Of a stretch of DNA of 24,142 nt, positions 1-7,815 are shown piece after piece. This DNA comes from Candidatus Adlerbacteria bacterium. Lineage in GTDB: Bacteria > Patescibacteriota > Minisyncoccia > Phycocordibacterales > SBAW01. The position numbers and the translations under genes are program-made. The DNA lies in NCBI GenBank assembly GCA_903840375.1, contig CAIMFR010000042.1:1-24142 (forward strand). The letters are read 5' to 3'. Position 1 is the first letter of the stretch; each line of letters opens with the position of its first letter. The notes beneath the pieces were generated by a model, which had not been told where the DNA came from, did not search any database, and saw only the letters and a list, made by a program, of their open reading frames with translations.

Positions 1-1668
<1,668 letters not shown>

Positions 1669-1770
1669 AACAGAACTTTTTACATGGTTATTTTTGCGAG
1701 CGGTCGTGTCTCTTTCAAGCATTAGAGCTTCGGCCTCCAATGGCGCCAGGAAATACTCTTCACAAAAATG

Positions 1771-2013
1771 TTAGCCGAGCACCAGCTCCCTCCTATCTGT
1801 ATGAAAAGAAAAACCCGGCACGCGCTCGCCACTTCGAACCTTCAACAAAAGCCAATCTTCCAAAACCTCGCGTAATTCTTTCCTGCATGCGGTAATTGTC
1901 TTAGCATTCGCCCACACACCACGAACACCGGCTATTTCACCGAAATATGTTTTGTCCGCGAGCCGTTTAAAACTCGCCTTGTGCATTTTCCTTTCCAAAA
2001 ACTCCGTCAACAT
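1771..2013 (-). CDS. hicB: HicB-family antitoxin, no HicA partner beside it
   Basis: An 80-residue protein with the compact HicB (COG1598/UPF0150) fold pattern: an N-terminal EFLERKMHKA helix, then YFGEIAGVRGVWANAKT, then the helix CRKELREVLEDWLLL and a short GERVPGF tail. In known HicAB systems HicB binds and neutralises the HicA RNase and represses its own operon. The HicA toxin is normally encoded within a few bases of hicB. On the minus strand only about 100 bases separate the end of this gene from pilB, too few for a HicA of about 60-80 residues, and I found no HicA-like frame upstream (2014-2317). The gene is therefore solitary. It is convergent with pilB. A promoter ends about 12 bases before the ATG, so the leader is very short and no Shine-Dalgarno is visible. 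Family call by motif only. Confidence 0.75.
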   Translation of the reverse strand: MLTEFLERKMHKASFKRLADKTYFGEIAGVRGVWANAKTITACRKELREVLEDWLLLKVRSGERVPGFSFHTDRRELVLG

Positions 2014-2024
2014 AATTTTATACT

Positions 2025-2053
2025 AGCATAAGAAGAATAAATACATGCGTCAA
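2025..2053 (-). promoter_or_regulatory. Promoter of hicB
   Basis: On the minus strand, -35 TTGACG (2048-2053), a 17-base spacer and -10 TATGCT (2025-2030). Transcription would start about 5 bases before the ATG at 2013, so the mRNA would be nearly leaderless. The -35 with its next four bases (TTGACGCATG), the spacer length and the -10 are the same as in the dnaA promoter of this window. Confidence 0.55.
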
Positions 2054-2095
2054 CGTTGCGCTGTGCTACGGGAGAGGAGTACAGTGAGTGTAGAA

Positions 2096-2272
2096 ATTTT
2101 CGAGAACACGTACCTCTAAGCAATAATCTTTTTGAACCAGTCAAAAAGCGGAAAATCATTTCTGAGGATAGTCCCCGCAAACATGCAAGCATGTAACCGG
2201 AACGTCCTTAAGATGAGTCCAAAACCCTTGCAGGCCTCATTGCTTAGAGATACGTACGCTCGAATCGAAAAT
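2096..2272 (-). ncRNA. Candidate structured RNA, 6S-like rod architecture
   Basis: No convincing gene lies in 2014-2317, but the middle is highly self-complementary. Outer arms 2096-2103/2265-2272 (8 bp) and 2108-2124/2239-2255 (17 bp, one mismatch) form a long closing stem broken by an internal loop. The exact centre holds a 6-bp hairpin with an AA loop (2181-2194), flanked by a second imperfect helix (about 2166-2175 with 2201-2210). A perfect 8-bp hairpin (2128-2148) sits on one side of the central region. A rod of about 180 nt with closing stem, central bubble, apical stem and a small hairpin on the 3' side of the bubble is the architecture of 6S RNA, the inhibitor of sigma-70 holoenzyme. 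The minus strand is favoured because the small hairpin is then on the 3' side and a good promoter lies just upstream (2296-2324). The pairing is seen in the sequence; the 6S identity and the strand are inferred. Confidence 0.45.
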
Positions 2273-2295
2273 ATTCATCTGTAAGAACTTCACAA

Positions 2296-2324
2296 AGTCT
2301 ATCATAGTATTCATTTTATGTCAA
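2296..2324 (-). promoter_or_regulatory. Candidate promoter of the structured RNA, overlapping the ruvB start codon
   Basis: Minus strand: perfect -35 TTGACA (2319-2324), 17-base spacer, -10 TAGACT (2296-2301, 4 of 6). Predicted start near 2289, about 17 bases before the outer closing stem of the folded element. The -35 overlaps the ATG (2318) of the divergently transcribed ruvB, so the two transcription units would share this DNA. Confidence 0.4.
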
Positions 2325-3412
2325 GCATGCCGCCAAAGAAGGCCAAAAAACAACCTCCTATAACTATCCACGAAGGCTCGACAATAGAAGAATCTGTTTC
2401 GGACCATACCACCGAACCGCGCGCAAGACAAGACTCATTTCTCGATCAAACACTACGCCCGTCTTCGTGGGACGAATATGTCGGTCAGGAAGTTATCAAA
2501 AATAATCTGCATATTTTGCTATCGGCGGCCAAAGAACGCCGGAATCCGCCTGAGCACATTCTCTTTTACGGCCCGCCGGGGCTTGGTAAAACAACGCTCG
2601 CGCACCTCATCGCCCACGAGCTTGGCGGAAACCTTCGTTCTACATCCGGTCCTGCCATTGAACGCGTCGGCGACCTTGCAGCACTCCTCACCAACCTCGT
2701 GTCGGGCGACATTCTTTTTATCGACGAGATACACCGTCTATCGCGAACGATTGAGGAAGTCCTCTACCCCGCCATGGAGTCGGGCGTTCTCAACATAATC
2801 ATCGGCAAAGGCCCGTCCGCACGCACATTGGAGCTGCCACTGCCGCCATTCACACTCATCGCCGCCACGACGCGCGTCGCCGATCTTTCCGCACCGCTCC
2901 GGTCTCGTTTTTCCGGCGGAGTCTTTCGCCTCGAGTTCTATTCCGAAGACGACATCGCGCAGATCGTCCGTCGCTCGGCGAATATTCTCGGCGTGCCTGT
3001 GGAGGAAAGCGGCGTGCATGAAATAGCCCGGCGCAGCCGCTCAACACCGCGCACCGCCAACTATCTCTTGAAACGCGCACGCGACCTGGCACAGATTCGG
3101 CGCATCCCGCTCTCCGGCGATGTCGTGTCCGAGGCCCTCGGAATGCTCGAAGTAGATGAGCTCGGCCTCACGTCGCTCGACAGAAAATTACTCACCGCAC
3201 TTATCGAAAGATTTGGCGGTGGCCCTGCCGGAGTCTCTGCACTCGCGGCGGCACTTGCCGAAGAACCGAACACGCTTTCGGAAGTGCACGAACCATTCCT
3301 CCTCCAGCTTGGACTCATAGAACGAACCCTCCGCGGCCGTGTAGCCACCGCAAAAGCCTACAAACACCTCGGCAAAACTCCCCCACCAAACTTGAGCGAG
3401 AAGCTTTTATAA
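2318..3412 (+). CDS. ruvB: Holliday junction branch migration ATPase RuvB
   Basis: AAA+ motor that, with RuvA, drives branch migration of Holliday junctions for RuvC to cleave. Of 364 residues, about 40 form a Lys/Ser/Glu-rich N-terminal extension before the conserved [12 protein letters not shown] start; the usual RuvB is about 330-340 residues. Walker [10 protein letters not shown] is at 85-93, Walker B DEIH at 136-139, sensor 1 ATTR follows, the APLRSRF segment carries the expected arginine finger, and sensor 2 lies in [11 protein letters not shown]. The C-terminal winged helix is complete ([14 protein letters not shown] ... [15 protein letters not shown]). No Shine-Dalgarno is visible; a TAGTAT box at 2305-2310 would put the transcript start almost at the ATG. 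A start at 2327 (MPPKKAKK) is possible. It is followed by yebC after 29 bases; ruvA is not in the window. Confidence 0.97.
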   Translation: MSSMPPKKAKKQPPITIHEGSTIEESVSDHTTEPRARQDSFLDQTLRPSSWDEYVGQEVIKNNLHILLSAAKERRNPPEHILFYGPPGLGKTTLAHLIAHELGGNLRSTSGPAIERVGDLAALLTNLVSGDILFIDEIHRLSRTIEEVLYPAMESGVLNIIIGKGPSARTLELPLPPFTLIAATTRVADLSAPLRSRFSGGVFRLEFYSEDDIAQIVRRSANILGVPVEESGVHEIARRSRSTPRTANYLLKRARDLAQIRRIPLSGDVVSEALGMLEVDELGLTSLDRKLLTALIERFGGGPAGVSALAAALAEEPNTLSEVHEPFLLQLGLIERTLRGRVATAKAYKHLGKTPPPNLSEKLL

Positions 3413-3441
3413 ATCTCTTTTTTGCGTTATAAACTTATATT

Positions 3442-3969
3442 ATGTCAGGACATAACAAATGGAGCAAAATTAAACGCCAAAAAGAGTCCACGGACGCGCG
3501 CAAGTCTAAAGTTTTTTCCAAGATGGTACGAGTTATAACTATCGAAGCGAAGAAGTCTAAAGGTGACAGAAATGCCCCGGGGCTGCGTCTCGCTATCGAG
3601 AAAGCGCGTGCGGAGAACATGCCGGCGGAGAACATAACCCGCGCCATCGAAAAGGCTTCAGCCAGTGGAGCAGCTATGGAAAAAGTCGAATACGAATCAT
3701 ACGGTCCGGGCGGAGTCGCGATAGTCATCGAAGGATATACAGACAACAACAACCGCACTGCGCAGGAGATCAAACATTTATTGAGCTTGCACGGCGCAGC
3801 ACTCGCGGCACCGGGAGCAGCGATATGGGCATTCCAAAAGCAGGACGACAAACTTGTGCCGACGATGACCATCGACCTCTCTGATGAAGATCTAGAAAAA
3901 CTTTCTGAGCTTGTTGACGCCCTCGAGGGGTATGACGACGTCGACTCGGTCTACACGAATGCAGAATAA
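3442..3969 (+). CDS. yebC: YebC/PmpR-family protein, short form lacking domain III
   Basis: Begins with the family signature (MSGHNKWSKIKRQK) and continues through the helical domain I and the YGPGGVAIVIE strand of domain II. At about residue 133 (WAFQKQ) it jumps directly to the C-terminal part normally found some 70 residues later (VPTMTIDLSDEDLEKL ... YDDVDSVYTNAE). The protein is 175 residues against about 240-250 for typical YebC. The missing piece matches domain III, which in solved YebC structures is inserted within domain II, so the deletion leaves a closed two-domain protein. YebC proteins were described as transcriptional regulators and more recently as factors that help ribosomes through difficult stretches such as polyproline. 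Located between ruvB and ruvC, a common neighbourhood. No Shine-Dalgarno is visible. Confidence 0.93.
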   Translation: MSGHNKWSKIKRQKESTDARKSKVFSKMVRVITIEAKKSKGDRNAPGLRLAIEKARAENMPAENITRAIEKASASGAAMEKVEYESYGPGGVAIVIEGYTDNNNRTAQEIKHLLSLHGAALAAPGAAIWAFQKQDDKLVPTMTIDLSDEDLEKLSELVDALEGYDDVDSVYTNAE

Positions 3970-3973
3970 AAAT

Positions 3974-4444
3974 ATGCGAGTGCTGGCATTTGACCCTGGG
4001 TTTGAACGCCTCGGTGTCGCTGTGTTGGAAAAGCAAAATGGAAAAGATATTCTACTCCACTCCGATTGCATTCGCACCGACCCGGTGCTTCCCTTTCCGA
4101 ATCGCCTCCAACTGCTCGGCGATGCGACCGTGGAGCTGTTAAAAAAATGGAAACCGACAGCGTTTGCACTTGAAGATTTATATTTCGCAAAAAACGCGAA
4201 GACTGCGATGCACGTCGCAGAGGTACGCGGCATGCTGATCTATCTCGGAGCGGCAGATGCCGTACCAATTTTCCAATACACGCCGCTCCAGGTAAAGGTC
4301 GCAATAACCGGCTACGGCAAGAGCGACAAATCAGCCGTGGCGATGATGGTCGGGCGACTTGTGTCGCTCCCCGCACGCAAACGCCTCGATGATGAACTCG
4401 ATGCGATAGCCGTCGGACTCACCTGCCTCGCCTCGATGCGGTGA
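3974..4444 (+). CDS. ruvC: Crossover junction endodeoxyribonuclease RuvC
   Basis: Dimeric RNase H-fold nuclease that cuts Holliday junctions symmetrically. With the start at 3974 (MRVLAFDPG), four bases after the yebC stop, the protein is 156 residues and the four catalytic acids fall where expected: D7, E67 (FALEDL), D140 and D143 (LDDELDAIAV). An in-frame ATG at 3959, overlapping the end of yebC, would add five residues; earlier starts add sequence unlike RuvC. Together with ruvB and yebC it forms a recombination operon in the order ruvB-yebC-ruvC. It ends in TGA, showing that TGA is a stop in this genome. Confidence 0.96.
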   Translation: MRVLAFDPGFERLGVAVLEKQNGKDILLHSDCIRTDPVLPFPNRLQLLGDATVELLKKWKPTAFALEDLYFAKNAKTAMHVAEVRGMLIYLGAADAVPIFQYTPLQVKVAITGYGKSDKSAVAMMVGRLVSLPARKRLDDELDAIAVGLTCLASMR

Positions 4445-4458
4445 TGTCACTTTTTCAC

Positions 4459-4467
4459 TTATCCACA
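4459..4467 (+). promoter_or_regulatory. Isolated perfect DnaA box
   Basis: TTATCCACA, an exact match to the DnaA-box consensus, 15 bases after the ruvC stop and about 10 kb from the candidate origin. It is alone, with no second box seen nearby. It may lie in the leader or promoter region of the acidic mini-ORF at 4564, or be chance. Confidence 0.4.
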
Positions 4468-4563
4468 TCAAAATAAAAAACATCTTGCAATAAATTATAG
4501 GTTTGGTACAACATTCCATGTTTGGATGTTCTATCATTAACAAACCATAAACATTGTTTGTGT

Positions 4564-4701
4564 ATGCAACATGACTTTGCACCCGAAGAGTTCTCGCTCG
4601 ATATGGTAGAGATTACCGAAGAAGACGAAAAAAACACCGAGGAAGATGAAGACGACGAAGACGAAGGAAGTTTTGATGAAGAAGATGAGGAAGTCCTCTA
4701 A
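4564..4701 (+). CDS. Very acidic 45-residue hypothetical protein
   Basis: Short frame starting MQHDFAPEEFSLDMVEITEE and ending in a nearly pure Asp/Glu tail. By my count 24 of 45 residues are Asp or Glu, with one Lys and no Arg. Codon-like structure and an uninterrupted acidic reading make it more than a random frame, and it fills the otherwise empty gap between ruvC and the RCC1 block. A 6-bp inverted repeat (ACAAAC 4540-4545 / GTTTGT 4556-4561) ends two bases before the ATG. No Shine-Dalgarno is visible. I recognise no family. Acidic tails of this sort occur in proteins that bind basic partners or RNA polymerase, but no function can be claimed. Confidence 0.5.
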   Translation: MQHDFAPEEFSLDMVEITEEDEKNTEEDEDDEDEGSFDEEDEEVL

Positions 4702-4728
4702 AAATTCGTAACCATCAACACACCAGAA

Positions 4729-4781
4729 TACATAAAATGGAAATGAATGGTGACTGTCCCCATTCACTGTCCCCATTCACC
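4729..4781 (-). repeat. Solo copy of the RAYT element end (REP-like)
   Basis: Read on the minus strand, 4729-4764 matches the left end of the RAYT element (10454-10489) at 32 of 36 positions, beginning AATGGGGACAG and running to TTTTATGT. The tip is partly duplicated: CTGTCCCCATTCAC recurs at 4766-4779. There is no transposase here. The repeat lies immediately after the 3' end of the first RCC1 gene, in inverted orientation to the copy on the other side of the RCC1 block. Confidence 0.75.
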
Positions 4782-4792
4782 ATCAATCATAT

Positions 4793-6253
4793 TTATCCGT
4801 AGAGCAACATGGTGTGGTATTGACCGGCAGCAATGCTTGACCACAGGGCAAGCGTTCCTACCTGTGTCGGAGACGAGCGTGTGACTGTGTCCAGGGTGCC
4901 AAGCTGGCCGAAGTTGTTGTATCCCCACATCCAGACGGTGCCGTCAGCACGAAGTGCGGCAACGTGCCGATAGCCGCTCACCACATTCGCCCATGTGGTG
5001 AGCGCACCTATTTGTGTGGGTGAAGTCACATCACCACCGCCCATACCAAGCTGGTCTTGCGAGTTGTTGCCCCATGCCCAGAGCGTGCCGTCAGTACGAA
5101 GAGCCACAGTGCTGTAACCGCCACCGGCAACGCTTGACCATGTGGTGAGCGCACCAACCTGCACGGGCGACGAGCGGTCGGCACCGTCGCCAACGCCGAG
5201 CTGCCCGTTGAAATTGTACCCCCACGCCCAGAGCGTACCGTCAGTATGAGTGGCAAGAGTATGTTTTCTCCCACCGGCGACACTCGACCATGTGGTTATC
5301 GTACCAACTTGTGTTGGAGATGAGCGTGAGGCTGTATCACCTAGACCAAGTTGTCCGTTTGCACTACCTCCACACACCCACAACGTGCCATCAGTACGAA
5401 GAGCCGCGGTGATGTAATAACCACCACCGGCAACGCTTGACCATGTGGTAAGTGCGCCAACCTGTGTGGGCGATGAACGATCTACCTGGTCACCCTTACC
5501 GAGCTGTCCGAAAGCGCCGTATCCCCACGCCCACAGCGTTCCGTCGGTGTGCGTCCCACAACTGTGATACCACCCATTCCCAACATTCGACCACGTCGTG
5601 AGCGCGCCAACCTGTGTGGGTGATGAACGATCTATCTTATCACCTTGACCAAGGTTCCCTTTATTGTTGTGTCCCCACGTCCACAGTGTGCCGTCGGTGC
5701 GAGATGCTATCACATGAAGAGCCGCGGCCGTGATATTCGACCACGTCGTGAGTGCGCCAACCTGTGTGGGCGATGAACGGTTTACCGTATCGCTCTCGCC
5801 GAGCTGACCTTGGACATTATATCCCCATTCGAACAGACCAAGCTGCGGCGCTTTATACAAACTTAACATTGTCTGTGTTCCATACCAGGTAGTGCCGCCA
5901 TCTGTAGATACAAATTTGAATTCAGAAACATAATAAGCTGTTGTGGTAAGTGTTGGCGGGACGCCGTTTGCCCACCGAACATTGCTTGGCCACGTCACCG
6001 TATAGCCGCCAACTTTGTTTTGCCAAACAAAGAGCGTAAAAACCCACGCGACTGAACTTGAGAGCGAGCTCGGAAATACAAAAGTAGTATTGCCTGCGAG
6101 TCTAACCGTCATCGAATTGCCGTTTGTAAAACTGACTGTGTACGTTCCTGAAGCGCCGGCTGCGTACAAAACCTCGGTATACGACTTCAGAATTGCATTC
6201 TGAATCTGCTCGTTGCCCATGTCAACGCGATTTTTAGACAGTTTTACGACCAT
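4793..6253 (-). CDS. RCC1-repeat protein with fibre-like N-terminal domain (7 blades)
   Basis: 486 residues when started at 6253 (MVVKLSKNRVDMG), the start that aligns with its two paralogues; an earlier ATG adds six residues. Residues 1 to about 138 form a beta-rich domain ending in a pattern (VTWPSNVRWANG ... TDGGTTWYG) that I associate with phage tail-fibre-like proteins. Residues 140-486 are seven RCC1 units of about 50 residues, of the form LWAWGYN.nGQLG.GD...RSSPTQVGALTTWS, which is the right number for one closed seven-bladed propeller. RCC1 propellers bind proteins or other ligands in many contexts. There is no signal peptide or membrane segment, so the route to the surface, if any, is unknown. 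Transcribed away from the second and third RCC1 genes across a shared 110-base gap. Function unknown. Confidence 0.88.
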   Translation of the reverse strand: MVVKLSKNRVDMGNEQIQNAILKSYTEVLYAAGASGTYTVSFTNGNSMTVRLAGNTTFVFPSSLSSSVAWVFTLFVWQNKVGGYTVTWPSNVRWANGVPPTLTTTAYYVSEFKFVSTDGGTTWYGTQTMLSLYKAPQLGLFEWGYNVQGQLGESDTVNRSSPTQVGALTTWSNITAAALHVIASRTDGTLWTWGHNNKGNLGQGDKIDRSSPTQVGALTTWSNVGNGWYHSCGTHTDGTLWAWGYGAFGQLGKGDQVDRSSPTQVGALTTWSSVAGGGYYITAALRTDGTLWVCGGSANGQLGLGDTASRSSPTQVGTITTWSSVAGGRKHTLATHTDGTLWAWGYNFNGQLGVGDGADRSSPVQVGALTTWSSVAGGGYSTVALRTDGTLWAWGNNSQDQLGMGGGDVTSPTQIGALTTWANVVSGYRHVAALRADGTVWMWGYNNFGQLGTLDTVTRSSPTQVGTLALWSSIAAGQYHTMLLYG

Positions 6254-6285
6254 GATATACAAACTGTACAACTAATACCCACAAC

Positions 6286-6304
6286 CCACACGCCTGCGGT
6301 GTGG
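6286..6304. promoter_or_regulatory. Hairpin in the divergent RCC1 promoter region
   Basis: CCACAC (6286-6291) and GTGTGG (6299-6304) form a 6-bp stem with a 7-base loop, the only clear palindrome in the gap between the two divergent RCC1 genes. It could be an operator serving both or an RNA hairpin in the minus-strand leader. No run of T follows on either side, so it is not a standard terminator. Confidence 0.35.
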
Positions 6305-6330
6305 AAAATACCGAGAAAAAACTTTAATCA

Positions 6331-6339
6331 TGGTAAAAT
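6331..6339 (+). promoter_or_regulatory. Extended -10 promoter of the plus-strand RCC1 pair
   Basis: TGGTAAAAT: the TGn extension plus a -10 of TAAAAT (6334-6339). No good -35 lies 16-18 bases upstream, as is common for extended -10 promoters. The start would be near 6346, leaving a leader of about 18 bases before the ATG at 6364; no Shine-Dalgarno is visible in it. Confidence 0.45.
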
Positions 6340-6363
6340 ACCCTTACTGTTTGTAACCACTTT

Positions 6364-7815
6364 ATGGTAATAAAACTGTCTAAAAATAGAATTGATCTAG
6401 GTAAGGAAGCGCTGCAAAATGCTGCGCTGCAAAACTACTCGCAGAGCTCAGTGGTTAGCAACTACGGCACACTAACAGCGGGACAGCTTAACCTTTCAAC
6501 AGCCAACATCTTCTACGTCACACTCGATGCAAATGCTATATTTTCCTTCAAAAATGCATCTTCAGGCACGGGCACAGAATTTCAGGTTTTTACAAAACAA
6601 GGACCCGGCAATTACTCCGTAATATGGCCAAGAAACGTCAGGTGGCCTGACAGCATCACTCCGACCACATCACCTGTCAATGGTCAGATAGACTGGTACA
6701 CATTTAGGACAACAGACGGCGGAGTAACATGGTACGGAACATCTGTTGCATCAAATCTAAAAGCCCTACAACGTCTATTCACATGGGGATACGACGGATA
6801 TGGAGATCTCGGACTAGGTGACACAATAAACCGCTCATCACCCACACAAGTAGGACTCAATACATGGTCGGACATTTCAGCGGGAACAGATTTTGCCGTC
6901 ACGATACGGACCGGCGGTACATTGTGGACGTGGGGATTCAACAACAACGGCCAGAGCAGCGGTGCCTCATCACCAGTACAGATGGGCACACTCACTACAT
7001 GGTCGAGTGTTGCCGGTCAATGTAGTTATGGCCACTCCGGAGCGCTTCATTCAGATGGCACCTTGTGGATGTGGGGATATGGTCGCGACTACGGTAACCT
7101 TGGTAATGGCACCAACACTGACTCAGGATCACCCACACAAGTGGGAGCGCTAACCACATGGTCGAGCGTTACTTGCAATAACTACAATAGTTTATCAATC
7201 CGCACTGATGGCACACTCTGGGGCTGGGGTAGCAATGTTAATGGTGAACTCGGTCTAAGCAACGCCACCAGCTACTCATCGCCGGTGCAGGTTGGCACAC
7301 TCACCACATGGTCAAGCGTTGCTTGTCAGATGGGCAGTAGCACTGAAGCAATTCGCACTGACGGCACACTGTGGGCGTGGGGACTTAACAGTAACGGACA
7401 ACTCGGTCAGGGCGACATAGTCAACCGATCATCGCCAGTACAGGTTGGCACAATCACGACATGGTCAAGTGTCATGAATAGCATGGGAAATGACATGGGT
7501 GCCACACGAACCGACGGCACACTATGGTTGTGGGGACAAAATAATTACGGACAGCACGGTCGAAGTAATACCATAGATTGCTCATCACCAATACAGGTTG
7601 GTACACTTACCACGTGGTCGAGTGTCAGAGGTGGAGCTGACCATGCCGTCGGTACGCGTACCGACGGTACATTGTGGGCGTGGGGACTTAACAGTAACGG
7701 ACAACTCGGTCAGGGCGACATAGTCAACCGATCATCGCCAGTACAGGTTGGCACATTAAGCACATGGGGGAAGGTTGTGTCTGGCAACAGTCACATAGAA
7801 GCGCTTTTATCATGA
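6364..7815 (+). CDS. RCC1-repeat protein with fibre-like N-terminal domain (7 blades)
   Basis: 483 residues. The first 13 (MVIKLSKNRIDLG) and the N-terminal domain (to about residue 136, with VIWPRNVRWPDS and TDGGVTWYG) match the minus-strand paralogue. From residue 138 there are seven RCC1 units, one closed propeller; the second is shortened (GQSSGASSPVQ). Blades 5 and 7 are almost identical and share an exact 83-base stretch of DNA, indicating recent copying within the gene. No signal peptide or membrane segment. The stop codon overlaps the ATG of the next RCC1 gene (ATGA at 7812-7815), so the two are probably translated in a coupled way and made together. Ligand and location unknown. Confidence 0.88.
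   Translation: MVIKLSKNRIDLGKEALQNAALQNYSQSSVVSNYGTLTAGQLNLSTANIFYVTLDANAIFSFKNASSGTGTEFQVFTKQGPGNYSVIWPRNVRWPDSITPTTSPVNGQIDWYTFRTTDGGVTWYGTSVASNLKALQRLFTWGYDGYGDLGLGDTINRSSPTQVGLNTWSDISAGTDFAVTIRTGGTLWTWGFNNNGQSSGASSPVQMGTLTTWSSVAGQCSYGHSGALHSDGTLWMWGYGRDYGNLGNGTNTDSGSPTQVGALTTWSSVTCNNYNSLSIRTDGTLWGWGSNVNGELGLSNATSYSSPVQVGTLTTWSSVACQMGSSTEAIRTDGTLWAWGLNSNGQLGQGDIVNRSSPVQVGTITTWSSVMNSMGNDMGATRTDGTLWLWGQNNYGQHGRSNTIDCSSPIQVGTLTTWSSVRGGADHAVGTRTDGTLWAWGLNSNGQLGQGDIVNRSSPVQVGTLSTWGKVVSGNSHIEALLS
7370..7755 (+). repeat. Exact 83-base direct repeat within the second RCC1 gene
   Basis: 7370-7452 and 7673-7755 are identical over 83 bases and offset by 303 bases (101 codons, two RCC1 blades). The other blades differ at many silent positions, so this pair was copied recently by duplication or gene conversion. 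The flanking bases diverge at once. Confidence 0.9.

Noticed and set aside
1669..1770. Terminator after pilB
   Set aside because: No stable stem followed by a run of T could be found; nothing else is recognisable in these bases.
2007..2192. A 61-codon minus-strand frame that might have been the missing HicA
   Set aside because: It has none of the HicA features (Lys-rich start, GSH motif) and lies across the folded RNA candidate, including its central hairpin.
4442..4444. Possible alternative genetic code with TGA as Gly (as in some Patescibacteria)
   Set aside because: ruvC and the PBP gene end at TGA exactly where their families end, and no gene here reads through TGA.
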